From Thermoplasmata archaeon (GTDB lineage: Archaea; Thermoplasmatota; Thermoplasmata; Thermoplasmatales; GCA-001856825), in contig JAJYUZ010000005.1 of assembly GCA_021792255.1 (NCBI GenBank), forward strand, positions 21,115 to 85,114: a DNA stretch of 64,000 nucleotides, written 5' to 3'. The translations under genes were made by a program, and so were the position numbers. Under the pieces are notes generated by a model. It was given only the letters and a program-made list of their open reading frames with translations, had not been told where the DNA came from and did no database searches. How positions within the stretch are numbered: position 1 is the first letter of the stretch; every line of letters starts with the position of its first letter. Positions 52,184-61,218 of the stretch are shown in pieces.

Positions 52184-55100
52184 ATGAAATTGAGATGTAC
52201 GTCAATGTCCTTAAGGGGAAAGCAAACGTGTTGCTTCTTGCTTCGGTCAAAAGATCCCATCTTCTCGAAATGAGAACCATAGCACGTAATCAGCGGAAGA
52301 ATATCCATTCGTATCTCGAAATCAAGGGAGAGCTGAACTGGAACTTTGAAAAGGGGAATTGGTTATTCGTCAATACCGATTCAAGCGGCCTCATATCCAT
52401 TGGAGGAAGAACGGAATTTGGATTAGACCCCAAGCACAGAGACCTGAGGATTCCTCAGAATGTCAACCATATCAGTCTAGAGCTGTCGGAATCTGGGGAA
52501 TTAGGGACACACAGAGATTTGAACCTACCTATTTATTGCGTCGTATACGAGAGAGATGAGGTGTTATATTCTCTTTACTACAAAGTAGAGACAATGATCG
52601 ATTTCATCGTAATGGAACAGAAATGGGACCTCTTGCGGAGGATCGATAACATCCTAAAACTGGTTCCTGCTTTAAAGATAGAATCTTTGTCCTATTTTGT
52701 CCACGCCAATTTGTTTACTGAAATGCTTGGAGAAAACCCAAACAGTTTCGATACGCTTAAGCACGTTAGAGAATTTGAAGACGAGGAGGCAGGCAAAGAA
52801 AGTGCGGGTCTTGATCAGGTGAAGACCGAGCTGATGGAACTGTCAAAAGAACTTGGCGCAAATGAAGATGCAAGAGGACGAATAGAGATTGTCCCTTTTG
52901 GAAATGCACACATCGACCTCGCGTGGTTGTGGCCAATTGCAGAGACCAAAAAGAAGGTTCAAAGGACCTTTTCGACAGCGCTAAACCTGATGGAGAGTAG
53001 GAACCTCACCTTCGTCCAGTCAATGGTCACCCATTATGATTTTTTCAAGGACCTTGAGCCCAGACTGTTCCAGAAAATCAAAAAATTTGCTAAAGAGAAG
53101 AAGTGGATTCCGGTTGGAGGGATGATGGTAGAATCAGACTGTAATTTAACCGGAGGAGAGTCGCTGGTAAGACAGGTTCTCTATGGCCAAAGCTATTTTA
53201 GAGAAGAGTTTGGGGAGTACTGCAAGATCGCTTGGCTTCCGGACTCATTTGGATTTACAGAACAATTACCACAGATACTTTCCAAGTCCGGGTTTGAATT
53301 ATTCTTTACGACAAAGTTTACTTACAACGATACAACGAAATTCCCGCACGACTTGTTTGAATGGAGGTCGCCAGATGGGAGCAAGATACTGGCCCACTCG
53401 CACATGAGAACTTACAGTTCAGAGGTGGATCTCAAATCGGTCGCCGATACCACTGAAAAGAACCCAGAAACCTCTAAACTAATTGGCAGTGTTCCGCTTA
53501 TCTATGGATACGGGGATGGAGGTGGAGGACCGACAGAGGAAATGCTTGATGTTATGGAAAGCGTTAATTCAATAAAAAGCACATTTTACACTGGAAGTAA
53601 TGCGATGGATTACTGGGTGTCAAAGGTAAAGGCTCACAGGTCAGAGTTGCCTTCTATCAGTGGTGAATTGTACCTAGAGGCTCACAGAGGAACCTATACT
53701 TCGCACGGAGACATCAAGAGAATGAACAGAAGAATTGAATCCGAATTATTCTTAGCAGATGCAATTTCCTCAATGTTTTCAAGAAGGACTCATTCGCCCC
53801 TTAAAGACGAATGGAAAATATTACTGAAGAATCAATTTCACGATATACTACCAGGATCGGCTATTGATGCGGTTTATCACGAATCTCTGCGAGAGCTAGA
53901 CAGACTTTCTGCGAGAATCAGAAGAACATTCAATGGAAAAATAAAGGTTGGTGCCGAAGGCAATAGGTCCTTCGCCGTATTCTCGCCATACTGGTGGAAA
54001 ACATCAACCTGGATAGCTATCGATGGTCTGAGAGACGATTACGTAATAAAAGATGAAAGGAACAGAGAATATTCCGTCTTGTCTAATGGCGTGGAGCACG
54101 GTTTTTATGCTGATCTTGATCTAGGTATGGGTGTTTACAAATTCATTGCCCAGCAACGAGCGAAGGAACTTTTAAAATCAAAAGAGAATAGCTTGTCATC
54201 TCCCAGTCAATTGCACGATTGGTCTGTTGAGTTCAATGATCACGGTCTCACCTCGATACGCATAGATGGACAAGACCTGCCTATACCGGAACTGGTTCTC
54301 TTTAGGGATTTTCCATTCTATCTAGACGCTTGGGAACTTGAAGACCTGAGGAAAGAGCAAGGTAAGCCCTTGAGCTCGTCCGGTGTACAACGGATCAAAG
54401 AAGAGGGATTTGGAGAGATTATTAGAGTCAAGTACGACCTAGATCCCGGAGAGATTCTATTGACATTATCGCTACCAAAACACGAAGAATTCTTGAGGCT
54501 TAAGTTCGATGTTGACTGGAAAGGCAACAACAGGCTGCTCAGAATGTTTCTGAGAACAGGAAAAGGCGTATGTCTCGGTGAAACCGCATATTCAGTGAAT
54601 GAAAGGAAATCTGAGGCTGCCAAATACGAATTCCCTGCGCATAGATTCGTAGCAATTGAATCAGGGGGCTCGACCTTTCTTTTGTTGAATGACTCGAAAT
54701 ATGGGTATTCATTCAGGGACGGTTACCTTGGAGTTTCCCTTCTGAGATCTCCTTTCTATCCTGATCCATTCGCAGATAGGGGGAAGAACACGTTTTCGTT
54801 CTCTTATGGCTTCACCTTAAACAGAGATCCAATATTCTATGCCAAAATGGGAATAAGGTTCAACGTAAATCCAGTGTTGGTCAGTTCTAGCAACACCATA
54901 AAGCGGCACCTGCTTGCAGAGAATGCTGTCATAGGTGCTCTGAAGCAATCTGAGGAAGGCAATTACAGGATAATCAGGATTTACAACCCTACCCGGTCAA
55001 ATAAACGGTTCAAGATCGAGCTACCCACTGAAATATCTAATCTTGTTGAGATAGACCTGTTAGAAAATCCTTTGCCAGATCCATCTTCTGGACATATCAC

Positions 55101-55194
55101 ACAACACGGTAACGTTATAGAAGGTAGAATCGGTGCATTCGAAATCAAGTCTCTAAGAATGACTCCAGAGCATCCCAAGAAACAAGGCTCTTAG
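52180..55194 (+). CDS. alpha-mannosidase, glycoside hydrolase family 38
   Basis: A 1004-residue protein with normal family length. An N-terminal 230 residues are followed by the catalytic barrel, beginning with GNAHIDLAWLWP (zinc ligands His244 and Asp246) and then WLPDSFGFTEQLPQILSKSG, where Asp355 is the expected nucleophile. GDGGGGPTEEMLDVM and KNQFHDILPGSAIDAV are further GH38 marks, and the C-terminal beta domains follow. No signal peptide is seen, so it works in the cytoplasm on imported or recycled mannosides. A GPH-type transporter gene is convergent with it. Confidence 0.93.
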   Translation: MNEIEMYVNVLKGKANVLLLASVKRSHLLEMRTIARNQRKNIHSYLEIKGELNWNFEKGNWLFVNTDSSGLISIGGRTEFGLDPKHRDLRIPQNVNHISLELSESGELGTHRDLNLPIYCVVYERDEVLYSLYYKVETMIDFIVMEQKWDLLRRIDNILKLVPALKIESLSYFVHANLFTEMLGENPNSFDTLKHVREFEDEEAGKESAGLDQVKTELMELSKELGANEDARGRIEIVPFGNAHIDLAWLWPIAETKKKVQRTFSTALNLMESRNLTFVQSMVTHYDFFKDLEPRLFQKIKKFAKEKKWIPVGGMMVESDCNLTGGESLVRQVLYGQSYFREEFGEYCKIAWLPDSFGFTEQLPQILSKSGFELFFTTKFTYNDTTKFPHDLFEWRSPDGSKILAHSHMRTYSSEVDLKSVADTTEKNPETSKLIGSVPLIYGYGDGGGGPTEEMLDVMESVNSIKSTFYTGSNAMDYWVSKVKAHRSELPSISGELYLEAHRGTYTSHGDIKRMNRRIESELFLADAISSMFSRRTHSPLKDEWKILLKNQFHDILPGSAIDAVYHESLRELDRLSARIRRTFNGKIKVGAEGNRSFAVFSPYWWKTSTWIAIDGLRDDYVIKDERNREYSVLSNGVEHGFYADLDLGMGVYKFIAQQRAKELLKSKENSLSSPSQLHDWSVEFNDHGLTSIRIDGQDLPIPELVLFRDFPFYLDAWELEDLRKEQGKPLSSSGVQRIKEEGFGEIIRVKYDLDPGEILLTLSLPKHEEFLRLKFDVDWKGNNRLLRMFLRTGKGVCLGETAYSVNERKSEAAKYEFPAHRFVAIESGGSTFLLLNDSKYGYSFRDGYLGVSLLRSPFYPDPFADRGKNTFSFSYGFTLNRDPIFYAKMGIRFNVNPVLVSSSNTIKRHLLAENAVIGALKQSEEGNYRIIRIYNPTRSNKRFKIELPTEISNLVEIDLLENPLPDPSSGHITQHGNVIEGRIGAFEIKSLRMTPEHPKKQGS

Positions 55195-55199
55195 ACTAA

Positions 55200-56513
55200 T
55201 CAGATTGTCTTTTCCTTTAATTTCAGCCCCTGTTTGAGGGGAACGAAAATGAAAATCACCGCTGCAACAATGAGGAAAGCACCAGCAAATGGGCCCAGAG
55301 CCCTGATGAACACCACGCTTTGTGTCGGATCGTAGAAACTAGTGACCCACCATCCTAGAACGAGTCCCGCCAGGCCAGTCGGCACTCTATCAACCAATCC
55401 CTGTACTCCGAAATATATCCCCTCTCTCCTGTACCCTGACATGGTTTCATCTTCATCTACTACCTCTGACAATATGGCATTCGGTAGAATGAAGTACGAA
55501 GTCAACCCCAGTCCCGCTACAACCATAACAAGGAGGGTCTGGATGAAATTACTTACGACATGAGTGAATCCGACAAAACCTATGAGAATAAATGCCAGGG
55601 CAAGAATCGTAGTGAACAGAATGAAGGCTGATTTTTCTCCACGGTTCTTTGAGTAGCGGATAAGTAGAGGAGAAAAAATCACAGCCAGAACCAGAGCAAT
55701 CAGAGTAAATATTCCAACGTAGCTCGTATAATTCGGATTTCCTGGCATCACAACACTTTCGACAATGTATCCAAGGGACGACAGGAAGAAATAGAATCCG
55801 AACGTGAACGCGGTTTTCGCTATGATATAACCATCAAAAGTCTTGTTTTTGAAGGTTTGAAGGATGCCTTGGATTATGGAGTACTGTTTCGGAACGATCT
55901 CTCCCACCGGTTTCTCTTTGATCGTAAAGAAGACCACGTAGAAAGAAACACCAGATATCACCGCCAGAGTCAGGCCCAGAATCGCATATCCATATCCCAG
56001 GGCGAGAAAGATTGCAGGAAGGACAGATGCCAAAACAATCCCAAAGATCGAGAAATATGAGGATATTGTGGAAAGAACGACTCTGTCTCCAGCCTCAATC
56101 GTAAGTTCAGGCATCATGGCAAGATATGGAGCTCCCACCCAGACAATCAAAAAGTTGACTCCGACTAAATAGAATACCAGAAGGATGAACAACGCTATAC
56201 CGCTAGAGACTGGTACCCATACCATTGTCAGAAACACTACGAGAGGGATCGTCCCTGTCGCAATGAAGAAACCCCTTCTTCCAAAACGTGATGTGGATTT
56301 ATCGCTCCAGTGCCCAATGATAGGATTGGATACTGCCTGAATTATGGTTCCCAAGAACAAAGCCAGTCCGACCATATAAGAAGACAGCAACCTTGGTCCT
56401 TGAAGAGGGGAATAGAACAAGAATATGTAAGTGGGAAGATAGTAGAGCGGAATCGTCTCCCCTATTTCACCGATTCCATAAAGAATTTTTTTGGATAGAG
56501 GGAGTTTTCTCAT
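55200..56513 (-). CDS. GPH-family sugar:cation symporter (MFS)
   Basis: A 437-residue membrane protein with about twelve hydrophobic segments. SKKILYGIGEIGETIPLYYL and NPIIGHWSDKSTSRFGRRGF, with the RFGRR loop, are diagnostic for the glycoside-pentoside-hexuronide family. The later EVVDEDETMSGYRREGIYFG is also typical. It would import glycosides coupled to protons or sodium. The convergent mannosidase gene five bases away suggests mannoside uptake and breakdown. Confidence 0.88.
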   Translation of the reverse strand: MRKLPLSKKILYGIGEIGETIPLYYLPTYIFLFYSPLQGPRLLSSYMVGLALFLGTIIQAVSNPIIGHWSDKSTSRFGRRGFFIATGTIPLVVFLTMVWVPVSSGIALFILLVFYLVGVNFLIVWVGAPYLAMMPELTIEAGDRVVLSTISSYFSIFGIVLASVLPAIFLALGYGYAILGLTLAVISGVSFYVVFFTIKEKPVGEIVPKQYSIIQGILQTFKNKTFDGYIIAKTAFTFGFYFFLSSLGYIVESVVMPGNPNYTSYVGIFTLIALVLAVIFSPLLIRYSKNRGEKSAFILFTTILALAFILIGFVGFTHVVSNFIQTLLVMVVAGLGLTSYFILPNAILSEVVDEDETMSGYRREGIYFGVQGLVDRVPTGLAGLVLGWWVTSFYDPTQSVVFIRALGPFAGAFLIVAAVIFIFVPLKQGLKLKEKTI

Positions 56514-56726
56514 AACCTCACATAATAAATCTCAGACGGTATATAAAGATTTATAAAAAAAAATAGATATTTTTCGAGTCCTTTGCCTTAGAATCGCGAT
56601 ATAAAGCTTGCTGACTACGTTAGAAAGAGAAGATGGTTAAGGTTCTTCGTACAGCTGGAAGGTGTCAAAAATGTATCAATTAGTATTTTCAAGAACATCG
56701 TTTGCCCTGTTTATTCCATTGGAAGT

Positions 56727-57416
56727 CTAGACTTCTCTTGTCAAGTATAATTCTCTGATCTCTTCATAATCTTTCACGCTGTCGATAGGCTTCCAAAAAC
56801 CATCATATTTGAATGTGCGTATTTCCCTCCTTGTTGCAAGAACTTTGAACAGTGACTCTTCTAACCCTTTCTCCGCATATTTTCTATTAAGGAATGCTTT
56901 TACTCCCCTTTTCATGAAATAGGTTCCGCCGTTTATGTAATGATGAAGAAGAGGTTTTTCCCTAAAATTAGTCACTATATTTCGCTGTATTGAAACCATC
57001 CCGAAGGGGCTCCTCATCCTAACTACTAACATATTGACCAATTCCCTGTGTTGTTGAGAGGTCTTTACAAAGTCCTTCAGGTCTAGATCAGTGATTGTAT
57101 CTCCATTTCTCAAAAGAATGTCCGCATCGACTTTGGAAAAAAAGTTAGTGAGTGCCCATAGAGTTCCCATGGGTTCTTGTTCTCTCAGATATTGAATTTT
57201 CAATCCCCTCCATTTGTTGCCATAACGGCTCTCTATCAATTCTCCCTTGTATCCAGTCAGAAGGTAGACCTCCCTTATATCGGCCTTCTTAAAATCTAAG
57301 AGCTGGTGGTCCAATATAACGTAATTGTCTCTCAATGGCAACAGTACCTTCGGAATGTCAGGCGAAACGGATTGGAGTCTTTTTCCGTATCCCCCTGCGA
57401 ATATTGCCCCAATCAC
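56727..57416 (-). CDS. sugar-1-phosphate nucleotidyltransferase, HddC-like
   Basis: A 229-residue nucleotidyltransferase. FAGGYGKRLQ, the Lys in IPKVLLPLRDN, LLRNGDTITDLDL (metal-binding Asp) and the terminal FWKPIDSVKDYEE fit the small heptose-1-phosphate guanylyltransferases (HddC) and related mannose-1-phosphate enzymes. The start is GTG 57416. With the two HddA and GmhA genes nearby it would complete GDP-heptose synthesis except for the bisphosphate phosphatase (GmhB), which is not in the window. Nucleotide specificity is inferred. Confidence 0.8.
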   Translation of the reverse strand: MIGAIFAGGYGKRLQSVSPDIPKVLLPLRDNYVILDHQLLDFKKADIREVYLLTGYKGELIESRYGNKWRGLKIQYLREQEPMGTLWALTNFFSKVDADILLRNGDTITDLDLKDFVKTSQQHRELVNMLVVRMRSPFGMVSIQRNIVTNFREKPLLHHYINGGTYFMKRGVKAFLNRKYAEKGLEESLFKVLATRREIRTFKYDGFWKPIDSVKDYEEIRELYLTREV

Positions 57417-57496
57417 AGTTGTAAATCCGATTCAGTCCGATAAACCTTTTCACAGAATAGGTCGAGTCGGGTCCACAGTGGCACCCATATTCAGGA

Positions 57497-57513
57497 GGTA
57501 AATATTTGGTAAA
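57497..57513 (+). repeat. two phased GGTAAA repeats before the second S-layer candidate
   Basis: GGTAAA at 57497 and 57508, exactly 11 bases apart, immediately upstream of the TATA box at 57516. The position is that of BRE or an activator site. Confidence 0.5.
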
Positions 57514-57515
57514 TT

Positions 57516-57524
57516 TTTATATAT
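57516..57524 (+). promoter_or_regulatory. TATA box of the second S-layer candidate
   Basis: TTTATATAT, centred 27 bases before the ATG at 57547. The transcript should be leaderless, in contrast to the paralogue at 9223, which has a Shine-Dalgarno. Confidence 0.6.
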
Positions 57525-57546
57525 TTCAATATTCTATTAATCAGAT

Positions 57547-60500
57547 ATGAACCCTAAAAGAAGATTTTTAAATCAAATGGGTCTTGACAGCAAGAAAGTT
57601 TTCGCATTTCTCTTCACACTGATAATGGTTCTGAGCGTTTCTTTGATCGCGACTTACGGCACTGGTCAGGTTTACGGAGCTTCGGGCTCAGTGAGCTATA
57701 ATCCAACGGTCTTTTCCAACCAGGAGACTGTGAGGGTCATTGCTAATGGAGGACAGTTCACTTCGGGAGCTACTCTTAATTTCTACCTCAGCTCTACGGG
57801 CACTTTCAGCACATCATCAACATACGTTGGGACTCGAATTCTTCCGAGTGGCGCGACCAGCCTCACAAACACACTGGTGAACATCTCGGTGCCTGCAACT
57901 AAGGCGCCAGGCGGCTACTATTTAGCCGCATCGGATAATGGAGGAACTTCTTTCACCTCCGGTACGGCTGTTACGGTGACCGCGCTCAAACCTTCGATTA
58001 CTCTATCTCCATCCACGATCGTATCCGGTGGAGCTACCAATGTAACGGGCAGTGAATTCGACCCAGGAGCCACTGTAAACATCTATCTTACCAATGCAGG
58101 AGGGCAGATTATAGCTAGCAACATTGTTGCCCCGACTGGCTATTTCACTGCAAAGGTAACGATCCCAAACACTCTCCCTCAAAACAGCTTATCTGACTAT
58201 ATAGTTGCAGAGGAGGTATCATCGAGCTCTCCCAATCACGGCATAACGGCTAGCACCCCATTTGCTATTACAGCCTCTATTGTTGTTTCACCGACTGATC
58301 TTGCTCCCTCTCTCTCAAACAGCATCGTGATAAACGGCTATGGATTTCAACCCAGTGCAACTATCTCTTCTTCTGCTATCTCTCTTTCCGGAGGTATAAC
58401 ATCAGTTTCCAATGTGGCCACTTCCACGAATTCAAATGGGCAGTTTTCCACAACAGTCACTTTCGATTCGATAAGTGCCTCTGGACCAATAGCCGTTGGC
58501 GTAATTACCAGTCCGGTCTCCACCCCCAACAATTTCCCTTCTGCATTCTTTGTATCTCAGTCGAATGCGACAAAAATGGGATTCACCTTTGCAGTGATCC
58601 CGACTATCGGCGGCACCTATAACGTAGGAGACACCTTCAGCGCACACGTTTACAATTTCCCATCCTCACAGAGTGTCAATATATACCTCGGTTCAACGTC
58701 CATCGGTACGATTACTACGGATGGTAATGGATACGGTGGACTTGTATCCACGATACCTGCACTTTCAGGGAATACGTACACTCCCACGGCTGTTGTTAGC
58801 TCGATGGACCTGTATGAACAAGCATCAACTTCCCTGACAATAGCACCATACTACAGCGTGGAGAATCCCTCTGACGGAATGTTTGCCACGGGCTTTTCTG
58901 AATACATTCCTTCGAATGCAATTCTGACGATCGGTGCCTATGGATTAAGTCCGTTCACTCAGTATGACGTTCAGGATCCGATAGTCGCGCCTTCGGGTGT
59001 GTATGCAGCTGGATTGGTGACATCGGTATCCGTAGGGACGGAGGGAGTTACAGGGATATACCCTGCTGCAAACGGGACGTTAATTTTCTCTTACAGCCCT
59101 CAATATTCCACCACAACGTCCACTCCTTCCACACTGTCTATGACAAATGGTGTCTCTCTCTATTCCTACAGCGGGAATACATACCAGACTATAGGGACCC
59201 CTGTGATATCCTCTCCTTCGACCATCAACTCCTTTGCGAATCTTAAACAGGCCTCCACACAAAATCTGTACGTTAGCAGTCTGATTCCTTTCGGCTCACC
59301 CATATACCCCGGAACTTCCTATTACTACAGTGCATACCTAGGAACGAGCCAGCTTATGGTCAACTACTCAAATGGAGTAATATCCTCTGAATTCTATGCG
59401 ATGGGAGGGACCTTTACAGGCACATTCTTGACTCCATCGATAGTCGGTGTTTTTGAGCTCAACATTACTCACTACGGCTCATCTTATTCAACCGATCTGG
59501 TCTCGCAGTACGACGTAATATCGGCAGTAGGCAGTTCGTATTCCGCTGGCCATATACAGGTGTTTCCACTATCTGCAGGAAGTTATGAGGTGGTCGGCTA
59601 CGGCTATTACCTGAAAAATCCAACTCTATACTACACAAAGTATTCCGGTTTGCAGTCTGGATTGCTTGAAACTCTCACCAATGGCGCGTTCCTTCAGCAG
59701 ATCACCCCAGGAAGCGAACCCGGAGGGACATATTCTGTCTTTACCGAGCTTACAAATGCCAGCAATACTTATTTCGTATATTCATCCTACACAGTTTCAG
59801 CAAGTATGACCCTCAGCAGCTCTTCGGGAACCATAGGTAGCACACCTGCTCTAACCATCAAAGCGCTCGAACCGAACACTTATTACAACGTTCTGTTCGA
59901 TGGGTCCTACAATACCAATTTTGTGACAGACTCAACGGGCACTCCTACCTCTACACCAACTGTCACTGTTCCAACAGCACCGGCAGGGACGTACTACATA
60001 AACGTATCAACAAAGAATTCGGGAGTTGTAGTCCTCAGCCAAAAGTACACGGTAAAATCCAATTCGGGGCTTTCACTATCTACCGATAGTCAGTACGCAT
60101 TTCCAACTCAGATGGTCGGTTTCACAGTGAGTGCCGTTGGATTTTCCCCAGGATCACCACCATCTCCAGGGACGGGTGGTTCTCAGACCCTTATAGGTAC
60201 GTTTGCACTCGTATACCTAAACAACACGTTCTTTGCGCAGGTTCCAGCAACTTGGACTTCAGGGTCTCCTGGCACTTTGAGCGGTAACTTCCAGATGCCC
60301 AACGATAACGCTGGATCATTCTGGTCCATATCCATTGGCGCGGTAGACGAATATACGGTCACAACGGTGAATACAGGAACAACCTACAGCAATGCCTACA
60401 TACCGTACTCCGAGACTGTGGGGTCTAATTTCCTAGGACTAGCAGAGGGTAATGGAGCACTCCTGACTGGAATTACTCAGGGTCAGATGGCTACGCTCGA

Positions 60501-61074
60501 AGCTAATGTTTCAAACTCTGTCACTACGGCGATGAGTGTTCCTCTGAGCGACCTAAATGCATCTATAGCTTCACTGAATGGACTCAATGCAACAATCTCT
60601 ACTGCGTTTGGAACCATGACAGCTTCCCTCAGTGCAATAAATGCTAGAATTGCTAACGTAAGCTCTGGGGTCGCAACAATCACCACAGACGTCGGACAGA
60701 TTAAGGCCAATTTGACTTCGTTGGGGGCGGTCGTGACCGCACTGAACAATGATACCGCGAGGATTTCCACGGATGTCGGAATATTCAATACGACCATCAA
60801 TAACATCAACGCGACTGTGACAATCAGTAATGGCAATCTCGCAACGATCAAGACCGATCTCGGAACGTTCACAGGAAATGTCACAAGCGTTTCAAACGGA
60901 ATAGCGACAATACAGACGGCGCTGGGTACTATACGTACAAACACAAATCAGGTTGTACCGTCCTACGGAACATCATTCCTTCTGGAGATCATAATTCTGA
61001 TACTCGTCATCCTTGCGGTTGCCTTCTCAGCGATGGCAATGATGAATTCCAAGAGGTCTTACAGAAGAGAGTAA
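57547..61074 (+). CDS. candidate S-layer protein, paralogue of the 9223 gene
   Basis: A 1175-residue exported protein. The hydrophobic segment at about residues 18-40 is a signal peptide. It has Ig-like repeats with an xVxGxxFxPGA core (VTGSEFDPGATVNIYL, INGYGFQPSATISSSA). The block SGNFQMPNDNAG, EGNGALLTGITQGQMATLEA and VPLSDLNASI aligns with the first paralogue. A Thr/Ser-rich helical stalk of about 150 residues follows, with hendecad-like periodicity, then a membrane helix (FLLEIIILILVILAVAFSAM) and basic tail. About 200 residues shorter than the other copy, it lacks some N-terminal units. It has many N-x-S/T sequons. The S-layer or surface-stalk role is inferred from architecture. Confidence 0.75.
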   Translation: MNPKRRFLNQMGLDSKKVFAFLFTLIMVLSVSLIATYGTGQVYGASGSVSYNPTVFSNQETVRVIANGGQFTSGATLNFYLSSTGTFSTSSTYVGTRILPSGATSLTNTLVNISVPATKAPGGYYLAASDNGGTSFTSGTAVTVTALKPSITLSPSTIVSGGATNVTGSEFDPGATVNIYLTNAGGQIIASNIVAPTGYFTAKVTIPNTLPQNSLSDYIVAEEVSSSSPNHGITASTPFAITASIVVSPTDLAPSLSNSIVINGYGFQPSATISSSAISLSGGITSVSNVATSTNSNGQFSTTVTFDSISASGPIAVGVITSPVSTPNNFPSAFFVSQSNATKMGFTFAVIPTIGGTYNVGDTFSAHVYNFPSSQSVNIYLGSTSIGTITTDGNGYGGLVSTIPALSGNTYTPTAVVSSMDLYEQASTSLTIAPYYSVENPSDGMFATGFSEYIPSNAILTIGAYGLSPFTQYDVQDPIVAPSGVYAAGLVTSVSVGTEGVTGIYPAANGTLIFSYSPQYSTTTSTPSTLSMTNGVSLYSYSGNTYQTIGTPVISSPSTINSFANLKQASTQNLYVSSLIPFGSPIYPGTSYYYSAYLGTSQLMVNYSNGVISSEFYAMGGTFTGTFLTPSIVGVFELNITHYGSSYSTDLVSQYDVISAVGSSYSAGHIQVFPLSAGSYEVVGYGYYLKNPTLYYTKYSGLQSGLLETLTNGAFLQQITPGSEPGGTYSVFTELTNASNTYFVYSSYTVSASMTLSSSSGTIGSTPALTIKALEPNTYYNVLFDGSYNTNFVTDSTGTPTSTPTVTVPTAPAGTYYINVSTKNSGVVVLSQKYTVKSNSGLSLSTDSQYAFPTQMVGFTVSAVGFSPGSPPSPGTGGSQTLIGTFALVYLNNTFFAQVPATWTSGSPGTLSGNFQMPNDNAGSFWSISIGAVDEYTVTTVNTGTTYSNAYIPYSETVGSNFLGLAEGNGALLTGITQGQMATLEANVSNSVTTAMSVPLSDLNASIASLNGLNATISTAFGTMTASLSAINARIANVSSGVATITTDVGQIKANLTSLGAVVTALNNDTARISTDVGIFNTTINNINATVTISNGNLATIKTDLGTFTGNVTSVSNGIATIQTALGTIRTNTNQVVPSYGTSFLLEIIILILVILAVAFSAMAMMNSKRSYRRE

Positions 61075-61100
61075 GTTCTTTTTTTCTTTTCTTTATTTCC
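61075..61100 (+). terminator. T-rich terminator after the second S-layer candidate
   Basis: TTCTTTTTTTTCTTTTCTTTA follows the stop codon directly. Confidence 0.55.
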
Positions 61101-61218
61101 ATCATATTTTTAAAGGCACATTTGGAAATGCTTCAAGCAACAACTTTCCAGTGGTCAATCATGGTTAGTCATTTATTCACCCATTAGAAACTATAAAAAT
61201 AGAAAAAGGAAGAGGTAT

